Of a stretch of 64,000 bases of DNA, positions 31,743 to 39,452 are shown piece after piece. Numbering within the stretch: position 1 is the first letter of the stretch; each line of letters starts with the position of its first letter. Location of the stretch: NCBI GenBank assembly GCA_045589355.1, contig JAZNOW010000069.1, forward strand, positions 62,001 to 126,000, read 5' to 3'. Under the pieces are notes generated by a model. The model was not told the origin of the DNA. It searched no databases and saw only the letters and a list, made by a program, of their open reading frames with translations. The position numbers and the translations under genes were made by a program. The DNA comes from RUG563 sp045589355 (GTDB taxonomy: Bacteria; Bacillota; Clostridia; Christensenellales; Aristaeellaceae).

Positions 31743-33569
31743 TTACTTCTTCAGTTTGCTCAGGTCCTTGGCGCGCTGTTCGTGGCTGAGCACACGCTTG
31801 CGCATCCGCAGGGACTTGGGGGTGATTTCCAGCAGTTCGTCATCGTCGATGAATTCCAGGCATTCTTCCAGTGTCAGCGGATGCACGGACACCAGCCGCA
31901 GGCTGTCTTCGGAAGCAGAAGCGTTGCGCATGTTGGTCACATGCTTCTGCTTGCACACGTTCACCACGATATCGCCGGGACGGCTGCTTTCGCCGCAGAT
32001 CATACCGGCATAGACAGGGGTCTGGTTGCTGATAAAGAGGGTACCGCGCTCCTGCACATAGAACAGGGCATACTGGGTGGTTTCGCCGGTTTCGTAGCAC
32101 ACAAGCGCGCCCACATTGCGGTGGGGAATATCGCCCTTGTATTCTTCGTAATGGTCAAACACGGCGCTCATAATGCCTTCACCGCGGGTATCGGTGAGGA
32201 ATTCGCTGCGATAGCCGAACAGGCCGCGGCTGGGCACCAGGAATTCCAGGCGCACCCGGTCACCGCCGTTCATGCTTTCCAGGGTACCGCGGCGCCGACC
32301 GATCTTTTCGATCACGGCACCGGCATGGGCCTGGGGTACGTCGGCCACCATGCGTTCAATGGGCTCCATCTTCTTGCCGTCTTCATAGCGGTAGATAACT
32401 TCCGGCTTGCTCACCTGGAACTCAAAGCCTTCGCGGCGCATGGTTTCGATCAGGATGGACAGGTGCAGTTCGCCTCGGCCCCACACTTCAAACTGATCCG
32501 GGGTTTCCCCTTCCTTCACGCGGAGGGAAACGTCGGTTTCCAGTTCGCGGAAAAGGCGGGCGCGCAGATGGCGGCTGGTGACAAAGGAGCCTTCCCGGCC
32601 GGCAAAGGGGCTGTCGTTGACGGAGAAGGTCATGGTGACGGTGGGCTCGGTAATGGCCACAAAGGGCAGGGCGCACACATCAGCAGGATCGCACACCGTG
32701 TCGCCGATGGAAATATCGGGCAGGCCGGTGAGGGCCACGATATCGCCCATGTACACGCTTTCGGCCGGCACACGCTTGAGGCCGTCGTACACGGAAAGGG
32801 CGGTCAGGCGCCAGGGAGCGGTGGTGTTTTCGGGATGCTCTGCATTGCAGCGCACCACCATCATGCCATCCTTCAGGGTACCGCGGGTGATGCGGCCGAT
32901 GCCGATGCGGCCCACATATTCGTTATAGTCGATGGTGGAAATAAGCACCTGGGCAGGGCCTTCCACGTCCCCTTCGGGGGCAGGGATGTACTTCATGATG
33001 GTTTCAAACAGGGGCTGCAGGTCTTCGCCGGGCTGTTCCAGGTCCAGCGTGGCAGTACCCTTGCGGGCGGAAGCGTAAATGATGGGCCGGTCCAGGGTTT
33101 CGGGATCGGCGTCCAGTTCGATGAGCAGGTCCACCAACTCGTCCACCACTTCCTCGCAGCGGGCGTCGGGCCTGTCCACCTTATTGATCACCAGCAGCAC
33201 CGGCAGCTTCAGGCCCAGGGCCTTCTGCAGCACAAAGCGGGTCTGGGGCATGGGGCCTTCAAAGCTGTCCACCAAGAGCAGCACGCCGTCCACCATCTTC
33301 AGCACACGTTCCACTTCGCCGCCGAAATCGGCGTGGCCGGGGGTGTCCACAATGTTGATCTTGGCGTCGCCGTAATGCACGGCGGTGTTCTTGGCCAGAA
33401 TGGTAATGCCCCGTTCTTTTTCCAGGTCGTTGGAGTCCATCACGCGTTCGGCCACCTGCTGGTTCTGGCGGAACACGCCGCCCTGGCGCAGCATCTGGTC
33501 CACCAGAGTGGTTTTGCCGTGGTCAACGTGGGCGATGATGGCAATATTGCGAATATCGTTACGGATCAT
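31743..33569 (-). CDS. typA: Translational GTPase TypA/BipA
   Basis: TypA is a ribosome-binding GTPase of the elongation factor family that helps 50S assembly and stress adaptation. The 608-residue protein has G1 AHVDHGKTTLVDQ, the G2 region ERGITILAK, G3 DTPGHADFGGEV and G4 NKVDRPDA. Domains II, III and V follow, with HVRQ-like contacts replaced by FEVWGRGELHLSILIETMRR, and the TypA-specific C-terminal domain ends in a basic tail. The ATG at 33569 has AAGAAGGAG upstream; ten further in-frame codons upstream lack homology. Promoter and terminator flank it, so it is a single-gene unit. Confidence 0.97.
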   Translation of the reverse strand: MIRNDIRNIAIIAHVDHGKTTLVDQMLRQGGVFRQNQQVAERVMDSNDLEKERGITILAKNTAVHYGDAKINIVDTPGHADFGGEVERVLKMVDGVLLLVDSFEGPMPQTRFVLQKALGLKLPVLLVINKVDRPDARCEEVVDELVDLLIELDADPETLDRPIIYASARKGTATLDLEQPGEDLQPLFETIMKYIPAPEGDVEGPAQVLISTIDYNEYVGRIGIGRITRGTLKDGMMVVRCNAEHPENTTAPWRLTALSVYDGLKRVPAESVYMGDIVALTGLPDISIGDTVCDPADVCALPFVAITEPTVTMTFSVNDSPFAGREGSFVTSRHLRARLFRELETDVSLRVKEGETPDQFEVWGRGELHLSILIETMRREGFEFQVSKPEVIYRYEDGKKMEPIERMVADVPQAHAGAVIEKIGRRRGTLESMNGGDRVRLEFLVPSRGLFGYRSEFLTDTRGEGIMSAVFDHYEEYKGDIPHRNVGALVCYETGETTQYALFYVQERGTLFISNQTPVYAGMICGESSRPGDIVVNVCKQKHVTNMRNASASEDSLRLVSVHPLTLEECLEFIDDDELLEITPKSLRMRKRVLSHEQRAKDLSKLKK

Positions 33570-33613
33570 ACTCAATTCTCCTTCTTTAACAATCAGCACT
33601 AAACCAACAATAT

Positions 33614-33642
33614 ATTTTACAGTTCCCTTCCCCTCTTGTCAA
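33614..33642 (-). promoter_or_regulatory. typA: Promoter of typA
   Basis: TTGACA (33637-33642) and TAAAAT (33614-33619), read on the minus strand, are 17 bases apart. Confidence 0.75.
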
Positions 33643-33724
33643 CCGCAGGGCCGGGAAAAAGCCCGGCTTTCTCAAATTTTTTTATCGTTTTCCGATCACT
33701 TTCCGCCCATCTGCGGCCGGCAAC

Positions 33725-33753
33725 TTGACTTTTGCGGAAAAATAAAGCATAAT
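33725..33753 (+). promoter_or_regulatory. Promoter of the DUF512-der-plsY unit
   Basis: TTGACT (33725-33730) and CATAAT (33748-33753) are 17 bases apart, 36 bases before the start. Confidence 0.65.
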
Positions 33754-33789
33754 TAGCATGTTGTTTTATGCCCATGCAGGAGGTATTTC

Positions 33790-35088
33790 ATGGAACACAG
33801 GATTGAGTTCGTCCAGCCCCACGGCATCGCCTGGCGGCGTGGGGTACGGCCCGGGGACACGCTGCTCTCCATCAACGGAGAACAGGTGATCGACCATATC
33901 GATTACCAGGCCCTGTCTTCCCGGCAGAAGGTGGATCTTTTGATCCGCACCGAAAACGGCGAAGAAAAGAATGTGCGCATCATCAAGGCCAAAGGCGCCC
34001 CCCTTGGCATTTCCCTGTCCGATACCGCCTGCGTTTCTCCCCGCACCTGCCACAACAAGTGCATCTTCTGCTTTATCGACCAGATGCCCCCCGGCATGCG
34101 GGAAACCCTCTATGTGAAAGACGACGACTGGCGTTTTTCCCTGATGATGGGCAATTACGTGACCCTTACCAATGTGGACGATCCGGAATTTGACCGGATC
34201 CTGCGCCGCAAGGCCAGCCCTTTGTACATTTCCGTCCACACAACGGACGCCGCCCTCCGCTGCCGCATGCTGAACAACCGCTTTGCCGGCAACATCATGG
34301 AGCGGCTGCAAAAGCTGCATGACGCCGGGCTCCAGTTCCATTGCCAGATCGTTCTTTGCCCCGGCTGGAACGACGGCGAACAGCTGGAAAAAACCCTGTC
34401 CGATCTGTACTCTCTGGCGCCTTACGCAAAAAGCTGCGCGCTGGTGCCGGTGGGGCTCACCAAATACCGGGAAGGACTGGCAGAGGTAAAGCCCTTTACC
34501 AAAGAAACTGCCGAAGCCGTTTTGCTTCTTGCCGATCGTTTCCGGCAAAAAGCCCTGGACGAAAGGGGCACCCGGTTCGTTTTCCCTTCCGATGAAATGT
34601 ACCTTATTGCCGGACGGGAAATCCCTTCCGAAGAAGCATACGAAGGCTATCCCCAGATTGAAAACGGCGTAGGCCTTGTGCGCAAAACGGAAGAAGCGCT
34701 GAAAGCGGCAGCGCTGGAAAACACCCTGCTCGCCCAAAAGCGCTCCGTGGTCATCCCCTGCGGCACCTCCATTGCCCCGGTGATGGAAAAATGGATGAAG
34801 GCATACGCTCCCGACGGCGTGCAGGCAACCATCCTGCCGGTAAAGAACAATTTCTTCGGCCACACCGTCACCGTCACCGGCCTGCTCACCGGCAAGGACA
34901 TCGCCGCTGCCCTGAAAGACCGGCCCGAGGAGGAAGCCCTGCTTTGCTCCAACACGCTGCGGGAAGAACAGGACCTGTTCCTGGACGATTCCTCGCTGGA
35001 AGAATTGAAAAACTCCATCCCCATGAAACTGACCATCACGCCCAATGACGGCGCATCCCTTTTCCATGCGCTGCTGGGCCTTGAATAA
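33790..35088 (+). CDS. PDZ / radical SAM / DUF512 protein
   Basis: The 432-residue protein opens with a PDZ-like domain (GIAWRRGVRPGDTLLSINGE). A radical SAM-like cluster motif CHNKCIFCFID follows near residues 90-100 (CX3CX2C), and the C-terminal half is DUF512 with IPCGTSIAPVMEKW. This family stands before der in many Clostridia, and its reaction is not known. It is cytoplasmic. CAGGAGGT lies seven bases before the ATG at 33790. The der gene follows after 19 bases. The conserved neighbourhood suggests a link to ribosome assembly or membrane lipid synthesis, but that is inference only. Confidence 0.93.
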   Translation: MEHRIEFVQPHGIAWRRGVRPGDTLLSINGEQVIDHIDYQALSSRQKVDLLIRTENGEEKNVRIIKAKGAPLGISLSDTACVSPRTCHNKCIFCFIDQMPPGMRETLYVKDDDWRFSLMMGNYVTLTNVDDPEFDRILRRKASPLYISVHTTDAALRCRMLNNRFAGNIMERLQKLHDAGLQFHCQIVLCPGWNDGEQLEKTLSDLYSLAPYAKSCALVPVGLTKYREGLAEVKPFTKETAEAVLLLADRFRQKALDERGTRFVFPSDEMYLIAGREIPSEEAYEGYPQIENGVGLVRKTEEALKAAALENTLLAQKRSVVIPCGTSIAPVMEKWMKAYAPDGVQATILPVKNNFFGHTVTVTGLLTGKDIAAALKDRPEEEALLCSNTLREEQDLFLDDSSLEELKNSIPMKLTITPNDGASLFHALLGLE

Positions 35089-35107
35089 ACCAAGGAGGTT
35101 CCCCTTT

Positions 35108-36454
35108 ATGCCTCAGAAGCCTCTGGTTGCCATCGTTGGCAGGCCCAATGTCGGCAAATCCACGTTCTTCAACAAAATCACCGGCCACCGCATTGCCATC
35201 GTGGAAGATATCCCCGGCGTCACCCGGGACCGTATCTGCGCCGACGTGGAATGGCTTGGCCACAAATTCACCCTCATCGATACCGGCGGTATTGACCCCA
35301 AATCCGACGATGTGCTGCTTTCCCAGATGCGGCATCAGGCCCAGATCGCCATGGACATGGCAGATGTGATCTGCTTTTTCACCGATGCCCGGGTGGGGCT
35401 GACGCCGGATGACGAAGAAGTGGCGGTGATGCTGCGCCGCACCCATAAGCCCGTGATCCTGGTGGTGAACAAGCTGGACCACAGCGGCCTGGAAGACGTG
35501 CGCTACGAATTCTACGCCCTGGGCCTGGGTGACCCGCTGGGCATTTCTTCGGTGAACATGCTGGGCCTTGGCGATCTGCTGGACGAAATCGTATCCCATC
35601 TGCCCCAGCAGGAACAGCAAGAAGATGAAGAAGAACAGAAAGTGATCCAGCTGGCCGTGGTGGGCCGCCCCAACGTGGGCAAGTCCTCCCTTGTGAACCG
35701 CCTCCTGGGCCAGGACCGCACCATGGTTTCCAACATCCCCGGTACCACAAGGGATGCCATCGATACAGAATTCCAGGGCCCCGACGGCACCCGCTACAAC
35801 ATCATCGACACCGCCGGCATCCGCCGTAAGCGCGCCATTGAAGATGAATCTCTGGAACGCTACAGCGTTATCCGCTCCATTGCCGCCATCAAGCGCTGCG
35901 ACGTGGCCCTTTTGCTCATCGACGCTCAGGAAGGCGTTACCGAGCAGGACGCCCGCATTGCCGGCATGGTGCATGAGGAAGGCAAGGCGGCCGTGGTGAT
36001 CGTGAACAAGTGGGACGCCCTCACTAAGGAAACCGGCACCTTTGAAAAGTACAAAAAGCAGGTGCTGGAAGATCTGAAATTCATGGATTATGCCCCCGTG
36101 CTTTTCATCTCCGCCCTTACCGGCCAGCGTGCCCAGAACGTTTTGCCTGAAGTAAACAAGGTGTACGAGCAGGCCAGCCGCCGCATTGGCACCGGCGCCC
36201 TCAACGATGTGCTGGGCGATGCCCAGATGGCACTGCAGCCCCCGGTGATCCAGGGCCGCAAGCTGAAAATTTATTACGCCACCCAGCCGGCCACCTGCCC
36301 GCCCACGTTTGCCCTGTTCATCAACAGCGAGGTATTGATGCATTTCTCCTACCAGCGTTATCTGGAAAACTGCATCCGCAAGGCCTTCGGCTTTGAAGGC
36401 ACCCCCATCCGCTTCTCGCTGCGGGAAAAGAAAAAGGAGGACGCAAAACCGTGA
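35108..36454 (+). CDS. der: Ribosome assembly GTPase Der (EngA)
   Basis: Der has two tandem GTPase domains and acts late in 50S subunit assembly. The 448-residue protein has GRPNVGKSTFF and DTGGID in the first G domain, GRPNVGKSSLV and DTAGIRRK in the second (near residues 187 and 238), NKWDAL as G4, and a KH-like C-terminal domain (FALFINSEVLMHFSYQRY). The ATG at 35108 follows AAGGAGG; upstream in-frame codons are inside the previous gene. The last four bases overlap the GTG start of plsY, so the two are translationally coupled. Confidence 0.97.
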   Translation: MPQKPLVAIVGRPNVGKSTFFNKITGHRIAIVEDIPGVTRDRICADVEWLGHKFTLIDTGGIDPKSDDVLLSQMRHQAQIAMDMADVICFFTDARVGLTPDDEEVAVMLRRTHKPVILVVNKLDHSGLEDVRYEFYALGLGDPLGISSVNMLGLGDLLDEIVSHLPQQEQQEDEEEQKVIQLAVVGRPNVGKSSLVNRLLGQDRTMVSNIPGTTRDAIDTEFQGPDGTRYNIIDTAGIRRKRAIEDESLERYSVIRSIAAIKRCDVALLLIDAQEGVTEQDARIAGMVHEEGKAAVVIVNKWDALTKETGTFEKYKKQVLEDLKFMDYAPVLFISALTGQRAQNVLPEVNKVYEQASRRIGTGALNDVLGDAQMALQPPVIQGRKLKIYYATQPATCPPTFALFINSEVLMHFSYQRYLENCIRKAFGFEGTPIRFSLREKKKEDAKP

Positions 36455-37053
36455 TCGATATCCTGAAATACCTGTTGGTTGCCGTAGCAGCTTACCTGCT
36501 GGGCAGCTTTTCCACCGGCATCCTGGTGGCCAATAAACTGGGCCACGATATCCGCTCCGAAGGCAGCAAGAACACCGGCGCTTCCAACGCCCTGCGTGTG
36601 CTGGGCCTCAAGGGCGGTGCCATTGTGTTCCTGGGGGATTTCATCAAAGCTACCATTGCCGTCTTTATCGGCCATCTGCTGCTTGGCATGAACGGCGCCA
36701 TCGTAGGCGGCCTTTGCGTGGTGCTGGGGCACAACTGGCCCATCTTCTTCGGCTTCAAGGGCGGCAAGGGCATTGCCTGCTCCGCCGCCATTGTGCTGTT
36801 CACCTTCTGGTGGCAGGGCCTTGTTGCCATCTTGATTTGCCTGGCGGTCATTTACTTTACCCGCTACATTTCCCTTGGCAGCATGACCATGCTGGCCGTT
36901 TTCTTCCTTCTGGTCACCATCACCGCTCCCTTCTGGCCCTATGCCGTCTGGGCGCTGGTGCTGCTGGGGCTGGGCGTGTGGCGTCATCGCGCCAACATCG
37001 AACGGCTGAAAAACGGTACCGAAAACAAAATCGGCCAGAAAGCCAAGGCATAA
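36451..37053 (+). CDS. plsY: Glycerol-3-phosphate acyltransferase PlsY
   Basis: PlsY transfers the acyl group from acyl phosphate to glycerol 3-phosphate, the first step of phospholipid synthesis in most Gram-positive bacteria. The 200-residue membrane protein shows the conserved loops AAYLLGSFSTGILV, GSKNTGASNALRVLG, LGHNWPIFFGFKGGKG and the late SLGSM. It starts with GTG at 36451, overlapping the der stop (GTGA), and AAAAAGGAGG is upstream. The C-terminus is basic. PlsX, which supplies acyl phosphate, is not in the window. A terminator follows. Confidence 0.96.
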   Translation: MIDILKYLLVAVAAYLLGSFSTGILVANKLGHDIRSEGSKNTGASNALRVLGLKGGAIVFLGDFIKATIAVFIGHLLLGMNGAIVGGLCVVLGHNWPIFFGFKGGKGIACSAAIVLFTFWWQGLVAILICLAVIYFTRYISLGSMTMLAVFFLLVTITAPFWPYAVWALVLLGLGVWRHRANIERLKNGTENKIGQKAKA

Positions 37054-37066
37054 CGCAATATGAAAA

Positions 37067-37102
37067 GTGCCTGCGGGAATTTTTCCGCCGGCGCTTTTTT
37101 TT
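37067..37102 (+). terminator. Terminator of the DUF512-der-plsY unit
   Basis: GTGCC (37067-37071) pairs with GGCGC (37090-37094) over an inner GCGG/CCGC stem, followed by eight T. Confidence 0.8.
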
Positions 37103-37114
37103 ATGCTTGTATTA

Positions 37115-37123
37115 TGGTATAAT
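37115..37123 (+). promoter_or_regulatory. Extended -10 promoter of pcrA-ligA
   Basis: TGGTATAAT is an extended -10 element, 58 bases before the pcrA start. No clear -35 box is visible. A small hairpin GGCTA/TAGCC (about 37139-37153) lies in the leader. Confidence 0.55.
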
Positions 37124-37181
37124 TATGGTAGATTATTGTGGCTATTTATAGCCGTTTGCCATGCGCAGAAAGAGGGAACCC

Positions 37182-39437
37182 ATGAATTTATCCTTGCTGA
37201 ACCCCATGCAGAAAAAAGCCGCCGAAACGCTGGAAGGCCCGGTGCTCATTCTGGCCGGTGCCGGAAGCGGCAAAACCCGCACCATCACCTACCGCATTGC
37301 CAACCTGATCGAGCAGGGCGTGGCGCCCTGGCATATCCTGGCGCTGACCTTTACCAACAAAGCCGCCCGGGAAATGAAGGACAGGGTGGCCCGGCTGGTG
37401 GGCAGCGATGTGGACGAAATGTGGCTGGGCACCTTCCACTCCGTTTGCGTACGCATTCTGCGAAGGGATATTGAAAAAATCGGCTATCAGCGCTCTTTCA
37501 CCATCTACGACGATGACGACCAGCAGCGGGTGATCAAGGACGCCCTGAAGGCCCTCCATTACGACGAAAAGCAGCTGCCGCCAAGAGAAATCCGCAGCAA
37601 GATCGGCGATGCAAAAAACCGCATGCTCTCCCCCGATGAGTGGTTCCAGGAATCCCCCCGGGATTACCGTTCCCAGCAGATCCATGACGTGATGCGCTAC
37701 TACGAAGAAAGGCTGAAAAACGCCAACGCCCTGGATTTTGACGACCTTCTGCTGTGCACCCTGCAATTGTTTGTGGAGCATCCGCCGGTATTGGATTACT
37801 ACCGGCAGAAATTCACCTATGTCCATGTGGATGAATACCAGGACACCAATCAGGCCCAGTATACCTTTGTCCGTCTGCTCACCCAGAACAGCCGCAACCT
37901 GTGCGTGGTGGGCGACGACGACCAGTCCATCTACGGCTGGCGCGGGGCCGATATCCGCAACATCCTGGATTTTGAGCAGGATTTCCCCGACGCAACCGTC
38001 ATCAAGCTGGAGCAGAATTACCGTTCCACCGCCAACATCCTGGACGCCGCCAATCAGGTGATCGCCCACAACACCGGCCGCAAGGAAAAAGCCCTGTGGA
38101 CGGATGAGGACGAAGGCGAAAAAATTCGCCTGTACAGCGCCGGAGATGAACGGGAGGAAGCCGCCTGGGTGTGCACCACCATCCGCAAGCTGCAGAAGGA
38201 GCAAAAGTCCCTGGCAGAGGTGGCGGTGCTTTACCGCACCCACGCCCAGAGCCGTGTGCTGGAAGAAATGTTCATGCGCGCCGGCCTTCCCTACCGGGTC
38301 TTTGGCGGCACCAAGTTCTACGACCGCAAGGAAGTGAAAGACGCCCTGGCCTACCTGCGTCTTGTGGTGAACCCTGCCGACGATGTGTCCCTCACCCGCA
38401 TCATCAATACCCCCAAGCGCTCCATCGGCGATACCACCGTGACCGCCCTGCAGGAATACGCAAAAGAGGAAGAACTGCCCCTCTTTTCCGTCCTTTCCGA
38501 TCCGCCGGATACCATTTCCAGCCGGGCCAAAAAGAGCATCAGCACCTTTTCCATGCTGCTGATGAAGCTCACCATGATGAAGGACACCCTGCCCCTTTCG
38601 GAATTTGTGGATACCATGCTTTCCGAAACCGGCCTGAAAGCCCAATTTGAAATTGAAGACAGCGAAGAAGCCCAGACCCGGCTGGAGAACCTGATGGAAT
38701 TTGCCGGCGCTGCCAAGGAATTTGAACAGCAAAGCCAGGATAAATCCCTGGAAGCATTCCTTGAAAACGTGTCTCTGGTGACCGACCTGGACCGTCAGGA
38801 AGACGCCCCCCAGTACGTTACCCTTATGACGCTCCACTCCGCCAAGGGCCTGGAGTACGACGATGTGTTCCTCTGCGGCATGGAAGAAGGCATTTTCCCC
38901 TCCATGCGTTCCATCACCGAGGAAAACAAAATGGAGGAAGAACGCCGGCTGTGCTACGTGGGCATCACCAGAGCAAAAAAACGGCTTTACCTTTCCTTCG
39001 CAAGGCGGCGCATGCTCTATAACCAGATCACCCATAACGCCCCTTCCCTGTTCCTGAAGGAAATTCCCGGCCGGCTCATTCAGGAAGAATGGCCCGGCGG
39101 GGCAAGGCCTGCCCCGGCACAGCGGCCCACGGCCCAGCCGACATCGCGGTCTGCCCGCAACCTGTCTTTCGGTGCTCCCGGCATGGCAGCCGGCCGCCCC
39201 GCCGCCCTGAACATCCCCGGCGTGCAGAAGGGCTTTGCCCCCTCTCCTGCCCGTTCCCTGCAAACCAACGCCCTCTTCAAGCCCGGCGATAAAGTGCTGC
39301 ACCGCAAGTTCGGCGAAGGTACCGTGCAGCAGGTCACCGGCAGCGGCGCCGACGCCCGGATCATGATCGCCTTTACCGCTTACGGCACCCGGGAGTTTTC
39401 CCTTTCCATCGCCCCCATTGTGAAAATTGAAACCTGA
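37182..39437 (+). CDS. pcrA: ATP-dependent DNA helicase PcrA (UvrD/Rep family)
   Basis: PcrA is the superfamily 1A 3'-5' helicase of Gram-positive bacteria, used in repair and plasmid replication and to clear stalled complexes. The 751-residue protein has motif I GAGSGKTRTITYR, motif Ia TFTNKAAREMKDR, motif II DEYQDTNQ, motif III GDDDQSIYGWRGAD, motif IV QNYRST, motif V TLHSAKGLEYDDVFL and motif VI VGITRAKKRL. The C-terminal tail carries a beta domain (KPGDKVLHRKFGEGTVQQV) that binds RNA polymerase in relatives. The ATG at 37182 follows AAAGAGGG. LigA follows after 15 bases. Confidence 0.97.
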   Translation: MNLSLLNPMQKKAAETLEGPVLILAGAGSGKTRTITYRIANLIEQGVAPWHILALTFTNKAAREMKDRVARLVGSDVDEMWLGTFHSVCVRILRRDIEKIGYQRSFTIYDDDDQQRVIKDALKALHYDEKQLPPREIRSKIGDAKNRMLSPDEWFQESPRDYRSQQIHDVMRYYEERLKNANALDFDDLLLCTLQLFVEHPPVLDYYRQKFTYVHVDEYQDTNQAQYTFVRLLTQNSRNLCVVGDDDQSIYGWRGADIRNILDFEQDFPDATVIKLEQNYRSTANILDAANQVIAHNTGRKEKALWTDEDEGEKIRLYSAGDEREEAAWVCTTIRKLQKEQKSLAEVAVLYRTHAQSRVLEEMFMRAGLPYRVFGGTKFYDRKEVKDALAYLRLVVNPADDVSLTRIINTPKRSIGDTTVTALQEYAKEEELPLFSVLSDPPDTISSRAKKSISTFSMLLMKLTMMKDTLPLSEFVDTMLSETGLKAQFEIEDSEEAQTRLENLMEFAGAAKEFEQQSQDKSLEAFLENVSLVTDLDRQEDAPQYVTLMTLHSAKGLEYDDVFLCGMEEGIFPSMRSITEENKMEEERRLCYVGITRAKKRLYLSFARRRMLYNQITHNAPSLFLKEIPGRLIQEEWPGGARPAPAQRPTAQPTSRSARNLSFGAPGMAAGRPAALNIPGVQKGFAPSPARSLQTNALFKPGDKVLHRKFGEGTVQQVTGSGADARIMIAFTAYGTREFSLSIAPIVKIET

Positions 39438-39452
39438 AAGGGGTTTTGAACC

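Noticed and set aside
33645..33680. GC-rich hairpin GCCGGG/CCCGGC with a nearby T-rich run on the plus strand
   Set aside because: No plus-strand gene ends upstream, and the T run is separated from the stem, so it is not a convincing terminator.
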